Position numbers and translations under genes: made by a program
NCBI RefSeq assembly: GCF_034929435.1
Contig: NZ_JAYFUM010000018.1
Coordinates: forward strand, 62,001-126,000
Direction of reading: 5' to 3'
Length of the DNA stretch: 64,000 nt
From: Arcicella rigui
GTDB taxonomy: Bacteria; Bacteroidota; Bacteroidia; Cytophagales; Spirosomataceae
Shown here: positions 19,031 to 27,226 of the stretch, one piece after another
Layout: every line of letters starts with the position of its first letter
How positions within the stretch are numbered: the first letter of the stretch is position 1
The notes under the pieces: generated by a model
Database searches by the model: none
What the model was told of the DNA's origin: nothing
The model's input: only the letters and a program-made list of their open reading frames with translations

Positions 19031-20067
19031 CAAAACAACCTTGGATTACCAACGCAAAGACTGATTTATTGTTCATCATTGCCCCAACTTTTGTGGCATT
19101 AGCACTCGCTTTCGTTTTTGCTCAATCTTATTTTTTCCATGAAACAACGCCCCTATGGGCTTGGGTAGTTTTTGTATTATTGATAGATGTAGCTCATGTG
19201 CATAGTATGCTTTTCAAAACCTATTTTGATGCAGGAAGCTTTAAAAAACATAGAATACTCTATACGCTGACTCCCCTACTCTGTTATTTCGTTTTTGTCT
19301 CTATTTATTGGCTTGGCGGAAGTGAATGGTTTTGGCGTATTTTAGCGTATTTAGCTGTTTTTCACTTCATAAGGCAACAATATGGATTTGTTCGCTTGTA
19401 CAATCGCCAACATAATCAGTCAAAATATTTAGATTTATTTGATGAAATCACCATTTATGGAGCGACTATTCTGCCGATAATCCATTGGCATTTGAATTCA
19501 CCAAGAGAATTTCTTTGGTTTGTAGAACAAGACTTTTACTCATTTACTAACACTCAATATTTATCAATTATTAATTGGATTTATGCTGGATTAATCGTGC
19601 TATACTTATTCAAGGAATCTTACTGTGTGCTTAATCATCAAGTAAACATTCCTCGAATTTTACTGATAGCAGGAACAATGGCTTCTTGGTATTTTGGGAT
19701 TGTTTATTTTAATAACGACTTAATCTTTACCATACTGAATGTAGTAGCTCATGGCGTTCCGTATATGTGCTTAATTTGGTTTGACCTTCATAAAAGAAAA
19801 GGGCAAGTAAAAGGATTTAGTAGGCTTATATTTAGTAAGAATGGAGTATTGTTTTTCATTGTTATCATTGTTTTGATTGCCTATTTTGAAGAAGCTATTT
19901 GGGACGCAACCCAGTGGCGGAGCTACGATACACTTTTTTCTTGGGCATATTTTTTACCTACTTCGTTTTCAACAAGTGCTCTATCTTTCTTCGTTCCTTT
20001 GTTAGCTCTTCCACAAGTAACTCATTATGTTTTAGATGGTTTTATTTGGAAGAAAGGGTTTGAGTAA
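19027..20067 (+). CDS. Histidine-rich polytopic membrane protein, possible enzyme
   Basis: A 346-residue protein with about eight or nine transmembrane segments and no signal peptide. Histidines and acidic residues lie in or next to membrane segments: DVAHVHSML (near residue 58), FHFIRQQYGF (near 118), VVAHGVPYM (near 242) and THYVLDGFIWK at the C-terminus. This spacing recalls membrane di-iron or Brp/Blh-type oxygenases, but I do not recognise the family. It overlaps the flavoprotein gene by 4 bp and is the last gene of the SpeD cluster. It could carry out the final membrane step of that pathway. Confidence 0.7.
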   Translation: MTKQPWITNAKTDLLFIIAPTFVALALAFVFAQSYFFHETTPLWAWVVFVLLIDVAHVHSMLFKTYFDAGSFKKHRILYTLTPLLCYFVFVSIYWLGGSEWFWRILAYLAVFHFIRQQYGFVRLYNRQHNQSKYLDLFDEITIYGATILPIIHWHLNSPREFLWFVEQDFYSFTNTQYLSIINWIYAGLIVLYLFKESYCVLNHQVNIPRILLIAGTMASWYFGIVYFNNDLIFTILNVVAHGVPYMCLIWFDLHKRKGQVKGFSRLIFSKNGVLFFIVIIVLIAYFEEAIWDATQWRSYDTLFSWAYFLPTSFSTSALSFFVPLLALPQVTHYVLDGFIWKKGFE

Positions 20068-20183
20068 GAAGTGACCTTCATGATTTATTTTTACACTTAA
20101 AACATCTCCGTCTCCATAAATCTTGACCATAAGCCTTCAACCAAAGATTTATTAATAATTATCATAAACAATTTTAATAAGTT

Positions 20184-20206
20184 TTATTTAAACTTATTCT
20201 AAATAA
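20184..20206 (+). promoter_or_regulatory. Palindrome TTATTTA-N9-TAAATAA, candidate metal-regulator box
   Basis: This near-palindromic 23-bp element lies in the 320-bp gene-free stretch 20068-20387. It is 26 bp upstream of a TAATTTTG -7 element (20233-20240), so it covers the -33 region. A repressor bound here would block transcription of the FecA-like receptor. The arms resemble Fur or DtxR-type iron boxes in AT-rich Bacteroidota. The rest of the stretch shows no gene and only AT-rich sequence, with another weak palindrome near 20155. Confidence 0.4.
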
Positions 20207-20232
20207 AAATAAGAATATTCTGAATCCCTTCC

Positions 20233-20240
20233 TAATTTTG
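20233..20240 (+). promoter_or_regulatory. -7 promoter element of the FecA-like receptor gene
   Basis: TAATTTTG matches TAnnTTTG exactly. No TTG is present 19-20 bases upstream. The predicted leader is about 140 nt. Confidence 0.4.
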
Positions 20241-20387
20241 TATCGACAAGTAACACAAAATAGAAAGTTACGATTGTATGGGCATATTCATTGAGTATCC
20301 TTCAAAATTTATCATTTTTTAAATTACTGATAATCAATAATTTAAAAACAAAAAACTTCTTTTTACTTATAAATAATTCTTTAAAAT

Positions 20388-22811
20388 ATGAAACTTCTTA
20401 ATACGGTTGCTGTATTATTGATTATTCAAGCTTCTTTATTTGGTCAAAAAATTACGAGTATTTCTGGAAAAATTACAGATGAGCATCACAATCCTTTGGC
20501 TGGTGTAAGTGTAGTATTGAAAGGGACTGTCCGTGGTGTGCAATCGAATACCAATGGCGTGTATGCCATTAATTCTTTAAAAACTGGCGTTTATACCGTT
20601 GTGGTTTCGAGTGTAGGCTATAAAACCCAAGAAAAAACTGTGAATACAGCTACTGAACAAGAGGCAAGTTTTGTATTAAACGAGTACAGTGAAACCTTGC
20701 AAGATGTAGCTGTAACTGCCAATGGAATGCTCAAAGGAAACGAGCATTTAGCTGAGGTAGAGGGCTTTAGCATCAATGCAGCTAAAAAAAATGAAGTGAT
20801 ACAATTAGCTCACTTGAATGCTAATTTAGCGATGAACAACAGCCGACAAATATTTAGTCGCACGCCAGGGATTTCGATTTGGGAAAACGATGGTTCTGGC
20901 GTACAACTGGGGGTGGCATCAAGAGGACTTAGCCCTAACAGGTCATGGGAGTTTAATATTCGCATGAACGGCTACGATATTACACCCGACCCTATGGGCT
21001 ATCCGGAGGCATATTATACGCCACCAATGGAGATTGTCGAGAAAATAGAACTTGTACGAGGGGCTTCTTCGCTACAATATGGCTCACAATTTGGAGGATT
21101 ACTCAATTTTGTTCTTCGCAAACCCGATATTTCAACCCGAATCACCGTAGAATCGCAAAATACGGTAGGAAGTAATGGCTTATTCAGTAGCTTCAATTAC
21201 ATTGGTGGCACAGAAGGTCGATTGAGCTACACTGCCTATTATCAAAAACGCCTTGGCAATGGCTGGCGAGAAAATAGCCAATTTAATACCGACCACGCTC
21301 ATATAGAACTCAGTTATGCTCTTAGCAACAAACTCAAAATAGGGTTTGATGCCACGTATATGAACACCGCCCTTCAGCAGGCAGGTGGGCTAACCGATGC
21401 ACAATTTGCACAAAATCCAAGACAAAGCCTCAGAAGCCGCAATTGGTTTAGTACGCCTTGGTTTATTCCGTCGATACACGCCGAGTATGTATTTAATACC
21501 AAAACAAAACTCAGTTGGAAAGTTTTTTCAACCATTGCCGAACGCAACAGCGTGGGTAATGTAGCCGCTATTAACACAGCCGATAATCTCAGCAGTAACC
21601 GACAAGTGGACCGTGATTTTTATACAACTCTTGGCACAGAATTACGCTTATTGACCGACTATAAAATATGGGGTTTCAACAATACACTGGCTACTGGATT
21701 AAGGTATTTTAGAGGACATATAGACCGTAAGCAACTTGGTAAAGGCACGGCTAATAGCCAGATGGATTTTAATTTGGCAGAAGGTGATTTTGCTCGAAAT
21801 CTTGATTTTACGAATACCAATCAGGCAGCTTTTGTTGAAAATATCATGCGTTTTAGTCCAAAATTCTTACTAACGGCTGGTGCAAGAATCGAACACATTG
21901 AGTCGAAAATGGAAGGACAACTCAATAGTAGCAATGGCGTTCCGACAAACTTAACCCCTCTGACTCGTACCCGCACTTTCTTTTTGTTGGGAGCAGGAGC
22001 AGAATACCATGTGAGTCCGCAAACAGAATTTTATACCAATATTTCGCAGGCTTACCGCCCTGTACTTATTTCAGACCTAACGCCACCAGCCACCACAGAC
22101 GTAATCGACGAAAATCTACAAGATGCACGAGGCTATAATTTCGACTTGGGCTACCGAGGTAAGGTAAAAAATTTCTTACGATTCGACCTTGACTATTTCT
22201 ACCTCAGTTATAACAACCGCATCGGTACAATTAGTAGAACTAACGCCACTGGAGGCACTTATCAATTTCGCAGTAATTTAGGACGCTCCGTAAGCCAAGG
22301 CTTTGAAGGCTATATCGAATTTGACCCAATCACGGCTATTTTTAAACAATCGCCCTTTGGTAGATTATCCTTTTTTGCTTCTATTGCTTACATAGACGCT
22401 ACCTACCAAGATTTTAAGACAACATCGGTAGTAAATGGACAAATCGTAGAAGGGAATTTGGCTGGCAAACAGGTAGAAAATGCTCCAAGGCATATCAACC
22501 GTTGGGGAATTACGTATGCTAAAAAAGGCTTTTCTATCACTTGGCAATTGAGCGACATCGGGCGAGCTTATGCCGATGCCAGTAACACCACTTCACCCAA
22601 TGCGACGGCTACCACAGGTTTGATACCAGCCTATCAGGTGCAAGACGTATCGGCAAGTTTTAAATTTTTGAAATATTATAACCTAAAAGCAGGCGTGAAT
22701 AACCTCAGCGATGCCCGTTACTTTACCCGCAGAGCAGGCGGATACCCTGGACCGGGCTTGTTGCCTGCCGACGGGCGAACAATCTATGTGAGTGCTGGGT
22801 TTAAATTCTAA
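20388..22811 (+). CDS. TonB-dependent receptor, FecA-like
   Basis: An 807-residue outer-membrane receptor: signal peptide (to about residue 19), carboxypeptidase-regulatory-like beta domain (residues 22-105), plug domain with ELVRGASSLQYGSQFGGLLNF-type sequence near residue 225, then a 22-strand barrel ending in an aromatic residue (SAGFKF). MNGYDITPDPMGYPEAYYTP and the C-terminal YFTRRAGGYPGPGLLPADGR are characteristic of ferric-dicitrate (FecA) receptors. It lacks an STN signalling domain, so it is not itself a FecI/FecR trigger. The upstream palindrome suggests metal-dependent control. It is transcribed alone and followed by a strong terminator. Confidence 0.9.
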   Translation: MKLLNTVAVLLIIQASLFGQKITSISGKITDEHHNPLAGVSVVLKGTVRGVQSNTNGVYAINSLKTGVYTVVVSSVGYKTQEKTVNTATEQEASFVLNEYSETLQDVAVTANGMLKGNEHLAEVEGFSINAAKKNEVIQLAHLNANLAMNNSRQIFSRTPGISIWENDGSGVQLGVASRGLSPNRSWEFNIRMNGYDITPDPMGYPEAYYTPPMEIVEKIELVRGASSLQYGSQFGGLLNFVLRKPDISTRITVESQNTVGSNGLFSSFNYIGGTEGRLSYTAYYQKRLGNGWRENSQFNTDHAHIELSYALSNKLKIGFDATYMNTALQQAGGLTDAQFAQNPRQSLRSRNWFSTPWFIPSIHAEYVFNTKTKLSWKVFSTIAERNSVGNVAAINTADNLSSNRQVDRDFYTTLGTELRLLTDYKIWGFNNTLATGLRYFRGHIDRKQLGKGTANSQMDFNLAEGDFARNLDFTNTNQAAFVENIMRFSPKFLLTAGARIEHIESKMEGQLNSSNGVPTNLTPLTRTRTFFLLGAGAEYHVSPQTEFYTNISQAYRPVLISDLTPPATTDVIDENLQDARGYNFDLGYRGKVKNFLRFDLDYFYLSYNNRIGTISRTNATGGTYQFRSNLGRSVSQGFEGYIEFDPITAIFKQSPFGRLSFFASIAYIDATYQDFKTTSVVNGQIVEGNLAGKQVENAPRHINRWGITYAKKGFSITWQLSDIGRAYADASNTTSPNATATTGLIPAYQVQDVSASFKFLKYYNLKAGVNNLSDARYFTRRAGGYPGPGLLPADGRTIYVSAGFKF

Positions 22812-22846
22812 ATTAAATTCAGTCATAAATAATTTCATTAGAAATC

Positions 22847-22878
22847 AAAAAGCTCAGAAACGAATTTCTGAGCTTTTT
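22847..22878 (+). terminator. Terminator between the FecA-like receptor and globin genes
   Basis: A 14-bp perfect stem identical in sequence to the tRNA-Asp terminator at 10431-10462, with loop CGAA and flanking A/T tracts. It probably works in both directions between convergent genes. Confidence 0.85.
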
Positions 22879-22898
22879 GATTTTATATCCTTACTCGA

Positions 22899-23288
22899 CT
22901 ATAATTCCGCTTTGTTGAGATGATGAATTTTAAATGCCCAAGATAAGGCTACATTTTTTGCTCTGGTTTTGATTTCATTAGCTTTTTCGCCTTCAAAATG
23001 TTCATCGACCGTATTGTCAAAAAGAGCAAGCCATGTAGCAAAATGATGTGGATTTAGGGGATGTTGTTGATTGATAATTAGGTGCGGACGCAATGGGTGA
23101 CCGTCGTAGCCTTCTTTATTGAACAAAATCATTTCCCAAAAACTATACATTTTAGGCAAATGTTTCTCCCAATTTACTTTTGCCACTTCATCAAAGATGT
23201 AGCCAATTGAAGCGTCTTGGCGTATTTTATCATAAAAACTATTTACTAAGAGTTCTATGTCTGCACGGGTTTCTAAATTCTTTTTCAT
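22899..23288 (-). CDS. Group III truncated haemoglobin
   Basis: A 129-residue globin of the truncated haemoglobin group III (TrHb3, Ctb-like). Typical features are RADIELLVNSFYDKIRQD at the start, FW and MILFN in the B-E region, and PLNPHHFATWLALF around the proximal histidine near residue 80. These proteins bind O2 or NO under low oxygen. It is the last gene of a minus-strand series after an acyl-CoA desaturase and a PhyH dioxygenase, all oxygen-using or oxygen-binding, so co-expression is likely. A hairpin separates it from PhyH. Confidence 0.92.
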   Translation of the reverse strand: MKKNLETRADIELLVNSFYDKIRQDASIGYIFDEVAKVNWEKHLPKMYSFWEMILFNKEGYDGHPLRPHLIINQQHPLNPHHFATWLALFDNTVDEHFEGEKANEIKTRAKNVALSWAFKIHHLNKAEL

Positions 23289-23296
23289 CTGAGTAA

Positions 23297-23365
23297 TGAG
23301 TTATGAGCCTTGAGCTTCGAGCTTTAAAAAACAATGACTTCTAAAAGCTCAATGCTCATAACTCA
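23297..23365. repeat. Intergenic word-repeat hairpin, PhyH-globin
   Basis: Arms at 23297-23317 and 23345-23365 pair at 19 of 21 positions (TGAGTTATGAG and TTGAGCTT against their complements), with a loop of about 27 nt. The arms are built from repeated GAG/CTC words. It lies between two co-directional genes and has no T tract. Confidence 0.75.
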
Positions 23366-23376
23366 CAGCTAAAAAA

Positions 23377-24189
23377 CTATTTTACCACTAATTTACCCAA
23401 TTTATGATAAAATGGTGTTTTACTCTTTTCATCTTTGGGTTGATATTTTCCTTGAACTATTGGAAAATACATGACTCTTCTACGAGATTTTTCGCCTGTA
23501 AACGGACATACTTCTACTCTATGCCAAAGGTCGCCGTCGTGAACTGTCAAATCTCCTGCTTCGATGTTGAGTCCTACTTCATTTTTATCTGGATTATGGT
23601 CGATAAATTGTTTTTTCAAAAACAGTACTTTCATCTTGCTCAGTTTGTGCGTACCCGGAAGTACTCTCAAACCTCCGTTTTCCATCGGACAGTCATCTAA
23701 ATGAGTACCGACGTTGAGCATCTTCAAGATTTTTTGCCCTAAAAATAAATCTCTTGGGCTGTCGGTATGCCATCCCATTTGTGAAAATTTACTATTATCA
23801 GCATTCACATAATGATTGAACACCAAACCGTCTTTTTCATCTTCACCGATGCGATTAGCATTATCTGGAACTAATGTCAACAAAGCTTTCAAGCGTGGGT
23901 CTTGCAAATACTCATGTAAAATTGCACTATGCTGTGACAGGAAACACAAACGCTGAATCATAGGATTTCCTTTTTCGTCTTTCCCGAATTTCAAAGGAAT
24001 ACCATTTATTTTATCAACTCCTGCCGCCAGCCACTCTTTTTCTACTCGCTGAGCCTCTTTTTTAAAAGCTTCTACGGTTTCTTTACTGATAAAATTTTTA
24101 AAATGTAGGAATCCATATTGGTCGAAATACGCTTTTTGTTCAGGAGTAATTTGTTCCCCAAGCGTAAAAGTTTTTGCTTCAAAGTCCAT
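23377..24189 (-). CDS. Phytanoyl-CoA dioxygenase (PhyH) family protein
   Basis: A 270-residue Fe(II)/2-oxoglutarate-dependent dioxygenase of the PhyH family. The iron facial triad is visible as HTD in GWHTDSPRDLF (near residue 140) and the distal histidine in HDGDLWHRVE (near residue 218). The 2-oxoglutarate arginine probably lies in KSRRRVMYF. The substrate is unknown. The neighbouring desaturase suggests lipid or acyl modification. Start at the ATG at 24189. The upstream spacer holds a 28-bp hairpin. Confidence 0.88.
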   Translation of the reverse strand: MDFEAKTFTLGEQITPEQKAYFDQYGFLHFKNFISKETVEAFKKEAQRVEKEWLAAGVDKINGIPLKFGKDEKGNPMIQRLCFLSQHSAILHEYLQDPRLKALLTLVPDNANRIGEDEKDGLVFNHYVNADNSKFSQMGWHTDSPRDLFLGQKILKMLNVGTHLDDCPMENGGLRVLPGTHKLSKMKVLFLKKQFIDHNPDKNEVGLNIEAGDLTVHDGDLWHRVEVCPFTGEKSRRRVMYFPIVQGKYQPKDEKSKTPFYHKLGKLVVK

Positions 24190-24213
24190 TTTAATTGCGA
24201 TTGAGTGATAGTT

Positions 24214-24287
24214 AGTTGTGAGTTAGTAAATTGTGAGTTAGAGGCTTTAACTAAAATCACTAACTCACAATTCACTAACTCACAACT
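24214..24287. repeat. Intergenic word-repeat hairpin, desaturase-PhyH
   Basis: Arms 24214-24241 and 24260-24287 pair at 27 of 28 positions. Each arm holds two copies of a TTGTGAGTTAG-like word, so the element is both a direct and an inverted repeat. The loop is about 18 nt. There is no T tract, and the genes on both sides read the same way. Confidence 0.8.
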
Positions 24288-24291
24288 GATT

Positions 24292-25038
24292 TTACATATA
24301 ATTCAAATCATTATTACGTTTCAGCTTAATAATGTGCAGTAAATTCAAGACCAAAATAACTGGATAAGTAGGGTCGAATTCATGCCATTTGATACCAAAG
24401 TTGGCTCTTCCACCCAATTTATGGTGATTGTTGTGATAAGACTCGCCCATCATCAAGAAATCGAATGGTAATAAGTTTTTGGCAGTATCATTTACTTTGA
24501 AGTTGATATAACCATATTTATGAGCAAACCAGTTGATGATTACTCCATGTACTGGCCCCATTAAATAATGAATCGGCAACAAAGCATATTCCCAAGTATG
24601 GGTAGCAAACTTCATATAAAAAAGTGTATATAATGTACCCCAAGCAATTCTAACAAACCATTTGTCTCCCAACTTTTCTACTAAAGCATAGTAAGGGACA
24701 TTCTTTAAAAATTTCGGTTCGATGCCAGCACGGTCGTTTAAAACAGCATTATAATAATCCTTTGTTTTCCACATCATGTCGAAAAGATTATCAGAATAAC
24801 TTGGAGAGTGTGGGTCTTTTTCAGTATCAGCATAAGCGTGATGCAAACGGTGCATGATACCATAAGCTTTCGGACTCAAGAAAGATGAGCCTTGTGTAAC
24901 AAAAGTGAACCAGTAAAAAAACTTCTCCCAACCTTTCGACATCGTGAACATCTGATGTGCTGCATAACGATGTAAGAAGAAAGTCTGTGAAAAAAGAGAT
25001 AAATACCAGTGTGCTACGAAGAAAATTAAAATTGCCAT
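24292..25038 (-). CDS. Acyl-CoA/fatty-acid desaturase
   Basis: A 248-residue membrane di-iron desaturase (delta-9 type). All three histidine boxes are present: HRYAAH near residue 23, HRLHH near residue 63 and HNNHH near residue 202. Four hydrophobic segments span the membrane. It would introduce a double bond into acyl chains with O2 and an electron donor, adjusting membrane fluidity. It begins a minus-strand series (desaturase, PhyH, globin). A TAATTTTG -7 element and a TGAC-N4-GTCA dyad upstream suggest control by an FNR-type regulator. Confidence 0.93.
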   Translation of the reverse strand: MAILIFFVAHWYLSLFSQTFFLHRYAAHQMFTMSKGWEKFFYWFTFVTQGSSFLSPKAYGIMHRLHHAYADTEKDPHSPSYSDNLFDMMWKTKDYYNAVLNDRAGIEPKFLKNVPYYALVEKLGDKWFVRIAWGTLYTLFYMKFATHTWEYALLPIHYLMGPVHGVIINWFAHKYGYINFKVNDTAKNLLPFDFLMMGESYHNNHHKLGGRANFGIKWHEFDPTYPVILVLNLLHIIKLKRNNDLNYM

Positions 25039-25054
25039 AATATATATTTTTTTA

Positions 25055-25097
25055 CAAAATTATAGCAACTGAAAGGCTTAAAATATGACAAAAGTCA
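25055..25097 (-). promoter_or_regulatory. Desaturase promoter with FNR-like site near -41
   Basis: On the minus strand, TAATTTTG (25062-25055) fits the -7 consensus and no -33 TTG is present. A perfect dyad TGACAAAAGTCA occupies 25086-25097. Its centre lies about 41 bp upstream of the predicted start, the classic position for an FNR/CRP class II activator. Confidence 0.55.
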
Positions 25098-25221
25098 GCA
25101 TATAGGCTGAGGATGATTAATATTATTTGATAGGCTTCTTGTATTTTATGAGTAAAAATATTGGTTGCATTCACTATTTGTTTTACTGATAAAAAAAGAG
25201 AGATTCTGTTGGGATATTCAT

Positions 25222-25267
25222 AAAAAAAGTCTGCCTGTAAAGTAAAAGATACTTCACAAAGCAGACT
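25222..25267 (-). terminator. Terminator of the aminotransferase/flavoprotein operon
   Basis: Reading on the minus strand, AGTCTGC and the following ten bases pair with the complementary arm ending GCAGACT, followed by a run of seven T. It lies 22 bp after the stop of the fusion gene. Confidence 0.85.
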
Positions 25268-25288
25268 CTGTGGTGTGTGCTATGATAC

Positions 25289-27226
25289 CTAATAAATGGC
25301 TAATTTACTTTTCCAGATAATTCCGTTTTTACTTTCATATTTATCTACATAACCTTTTGTATATAAATCGAGTAAAATGTTTTCTGTTTCTTCCATTGAA
25401 GTATTACTCAAAAATGAGTACTCTTTGTTGGTCATCGTCGAGAAGTTACCAAACAAATACATAGGGTCTGAATTGATGATTCTTTTCTTTGCGTTTGGTA
25501 CTAATTCATGAATGATTTGTTCAAGATACTCATACTCTTGATACCCTTTACTTACCAATTGTTCGTTATTTTTATTGGTAAAAATTAGGGTCGGAAAAAC
25601 GCCCACTTGCATATCTTGAGCTTTGATTAAATCTTCTCTAAATGCTATTTCGGCAGTACTTTCATAGTCACGGAGAAATCTGGCGGAATCAAGCCCTACT
25701 TCAAAAGCTGCTTTTTCGAGATAATCTAAATCAACAATATTTTTTTTCTCTAAAAAGAGCATTTCTTTAATTCTTCTCAGGAACAAAACCGCCAAATCAG
25801 CATCTTGCATTTGAGCCGCTTTGAAGGCAATCGAAGGAGGATACGACGAAGGTAGCGGATCTTCAAGCCAAATATCTCCATCTAAAGGAATCCCGTGCAG
25901 AAGACAAACCTCCTCCCAATGTGGTGCTACATCCGAAGGCTTACTGATTGCTCCTCTTTGGAAATCGTCCCAAGAAGGTAGCAATCCTCCCATACGATAT
26001 TCAATATTAAAGTACGCTCCATATTCCAGTTTGAGCTTTCTCAATAACGGCTGAACTACCCAGCAAGTAGAGCAAATTGGGTCGGTAAAGTACTGAACAT
26101 CAATGAGTTTTTCAAAACGAGCGTCTTCATCTATCTTTTTAGAAATCAATGGAACTACCATCTTTTCATTATCTGTAAGCGATGGATTTACGAAAAGTTC
26201 TTTCAGTTCTCGTCCTAAATTGATATGTTTTTCGATAGATTCTTTTCTGTCATCATAAAACTGCGTAAATGCCGCCTCGCAATCTTCATGAATGAGTAAT
26301 TGCTCCGTTAGTTTATGGGCATCTAAAATAGCATTAGTTGTGCCAGCACTTGTAAATGGCAATGCCAAATGTGCTGCATCACCAATGAAAACTACATTTT
26401 TATGATGAAATTTTGGAAGCAAACCAAAATCACGAGTATTCCAAATGTAGCTTGTCTTATAGTCATTATTAGATAACAACTCCGCTACTACTGGCGGAAA
26501 ATCAGCTAATTGATATTCACAAAATGCTTTTAGTTCTTCAGGAGTACAAGCCTGATTACAGTCTCCATCCTTTACACTGTATTGCATAAACCAAACAAAG
26601 TCTTTTTTGGAAACAGGAATCATTCCAAAACTAAGCCCTTTGTTTTGGTACTGAAACTTAGTGAAAACATTCTGATAGATTTCTCCTAATTTTTCATGGC
26701 TACTAATACCAACTACTTCTTTTACTTCTATTGCTGTAAAAGGTACTGGGCCAATGGTAGCTTCACGCACCGCCGAACCGGCCCCATCAGCACCTACAAA
26801 TATATCACCATACTCTACTTCTCCATTTTGAAAGACCGCTGCCACAACTTTATCATTTTCATAGATAAAATGTGAAAACGCACGCCCACCTTTAAGCTGT
26901 TCGGCTGGAAATAAATCATACAGAAATTGAATTAAATCTCTGCGTTTAATACATCTCCATAAATTCAGCTTTTGTTTTTTGATAGGTACTCCGTTTTGAT
27001 TATTCAAGCAAAATACACCTATTTCTTCTCCGGGTAGCGGAATATCTAATCCTTCTTTTAGTTCTTCTAAAATAGACCAGCCGTCGATGTGCATCAAAAA
27101 GGCATGACCTCTTGATGTCATTTTAGCATTTTTCTCGCTAATAACAACCTCAAAATTATTTTTCTTCAACAAGAGTCCCAACGACAAGCCAGCAACCCCA
27201 CCGCCAATGATTACTACTTTTTTCAT
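25289..27226 (-). CDS. FAD monooxygenase fused to DsbA-like and winged-helix domains
   Basis: A 645-residue three-part protein. Residues 1-340 form a PHBH-type FAD monooxygenase: VVIIGGGVAGLSLGLLL (4-20), FVGADGAGSAVRE (near 143-155) and VFIGDAAHLALPF (near 279-291). Residues 375-560 form a DsbA/SpxH-like thioredoxin fold with DPICSTCW (Cys385 and Cys388). The last 80 residues read like a winged helix (KEYSFLSNTSMEETENILLDL region). I know of no standard enzyme with this order. The sequence is continuous with no sign of a frameshift. It overlaps the upstream aminotransferase gene by 4 bp, so the two act together, perhaps in hydroxylating an amino-acid-derived aromatic. Substrate unknown. Confidence 0.8.
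   Translation of the reverse strand: MKKVVIIGGGVAGLSLGLLLKKNNFEVVISEKNAKMTSRGHAFLMHIDGWSILEELKEGLDIPLPGEEIGVFCLNNQNGVPIKKQKLNLWRCIKRRDLIQFLYDLFPAEQLKGGRAFSHFIYENDKVVAAVFQNGEVEYGDIFVGADGAGSAVREATIGPVPFTAIEVKEVVGISSHEKLGEIYQNVFTKFQYQNKGLSFGMIPVSKKDFVWFMQYSVKDGDCNQACTPEELKAFCEYQLADFPPVVAELLSNNDYKTSYIWNTRDFGLLPKFHHKNVVFIGDAAHLALPFTSAGTTNAILDAHKLTEQLLIHEDCEAAFTQFYDDRKESIEKHINLGRELKELFVNPSLTDNEKMVVPLISKKIDEDARFEKLIDVQYFTDPICSTCWVVQPLLRKLKLEYGAYFNIEYRMGGLLPSWDDFQRGAISKPSDVAPHWEEVCLLHGIPLDGDIWLEDPLPSSYPPSIAFKAAQMQDADLAVLFLRRIKEMLFLEKKNIVDLDYLEKAAFEVGLDSARFLRDYESTAEIAFREDLIKAQDMQVGVFPTLIFTNKNNEQLVSKGYQEYEYLEQIIHELVPNAKKRIINSDPMYLFGNFSTMTNKEYSFLSNTSMEETENILLDLYTKGYVDKYESKNGIIWKSKLAIY

Noticed and set aside
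23404..23700. 98-codon plus-strand open frame inside the PhyH gene
   Set aside because: Antisense to an identified dioxygenase, with no start context.
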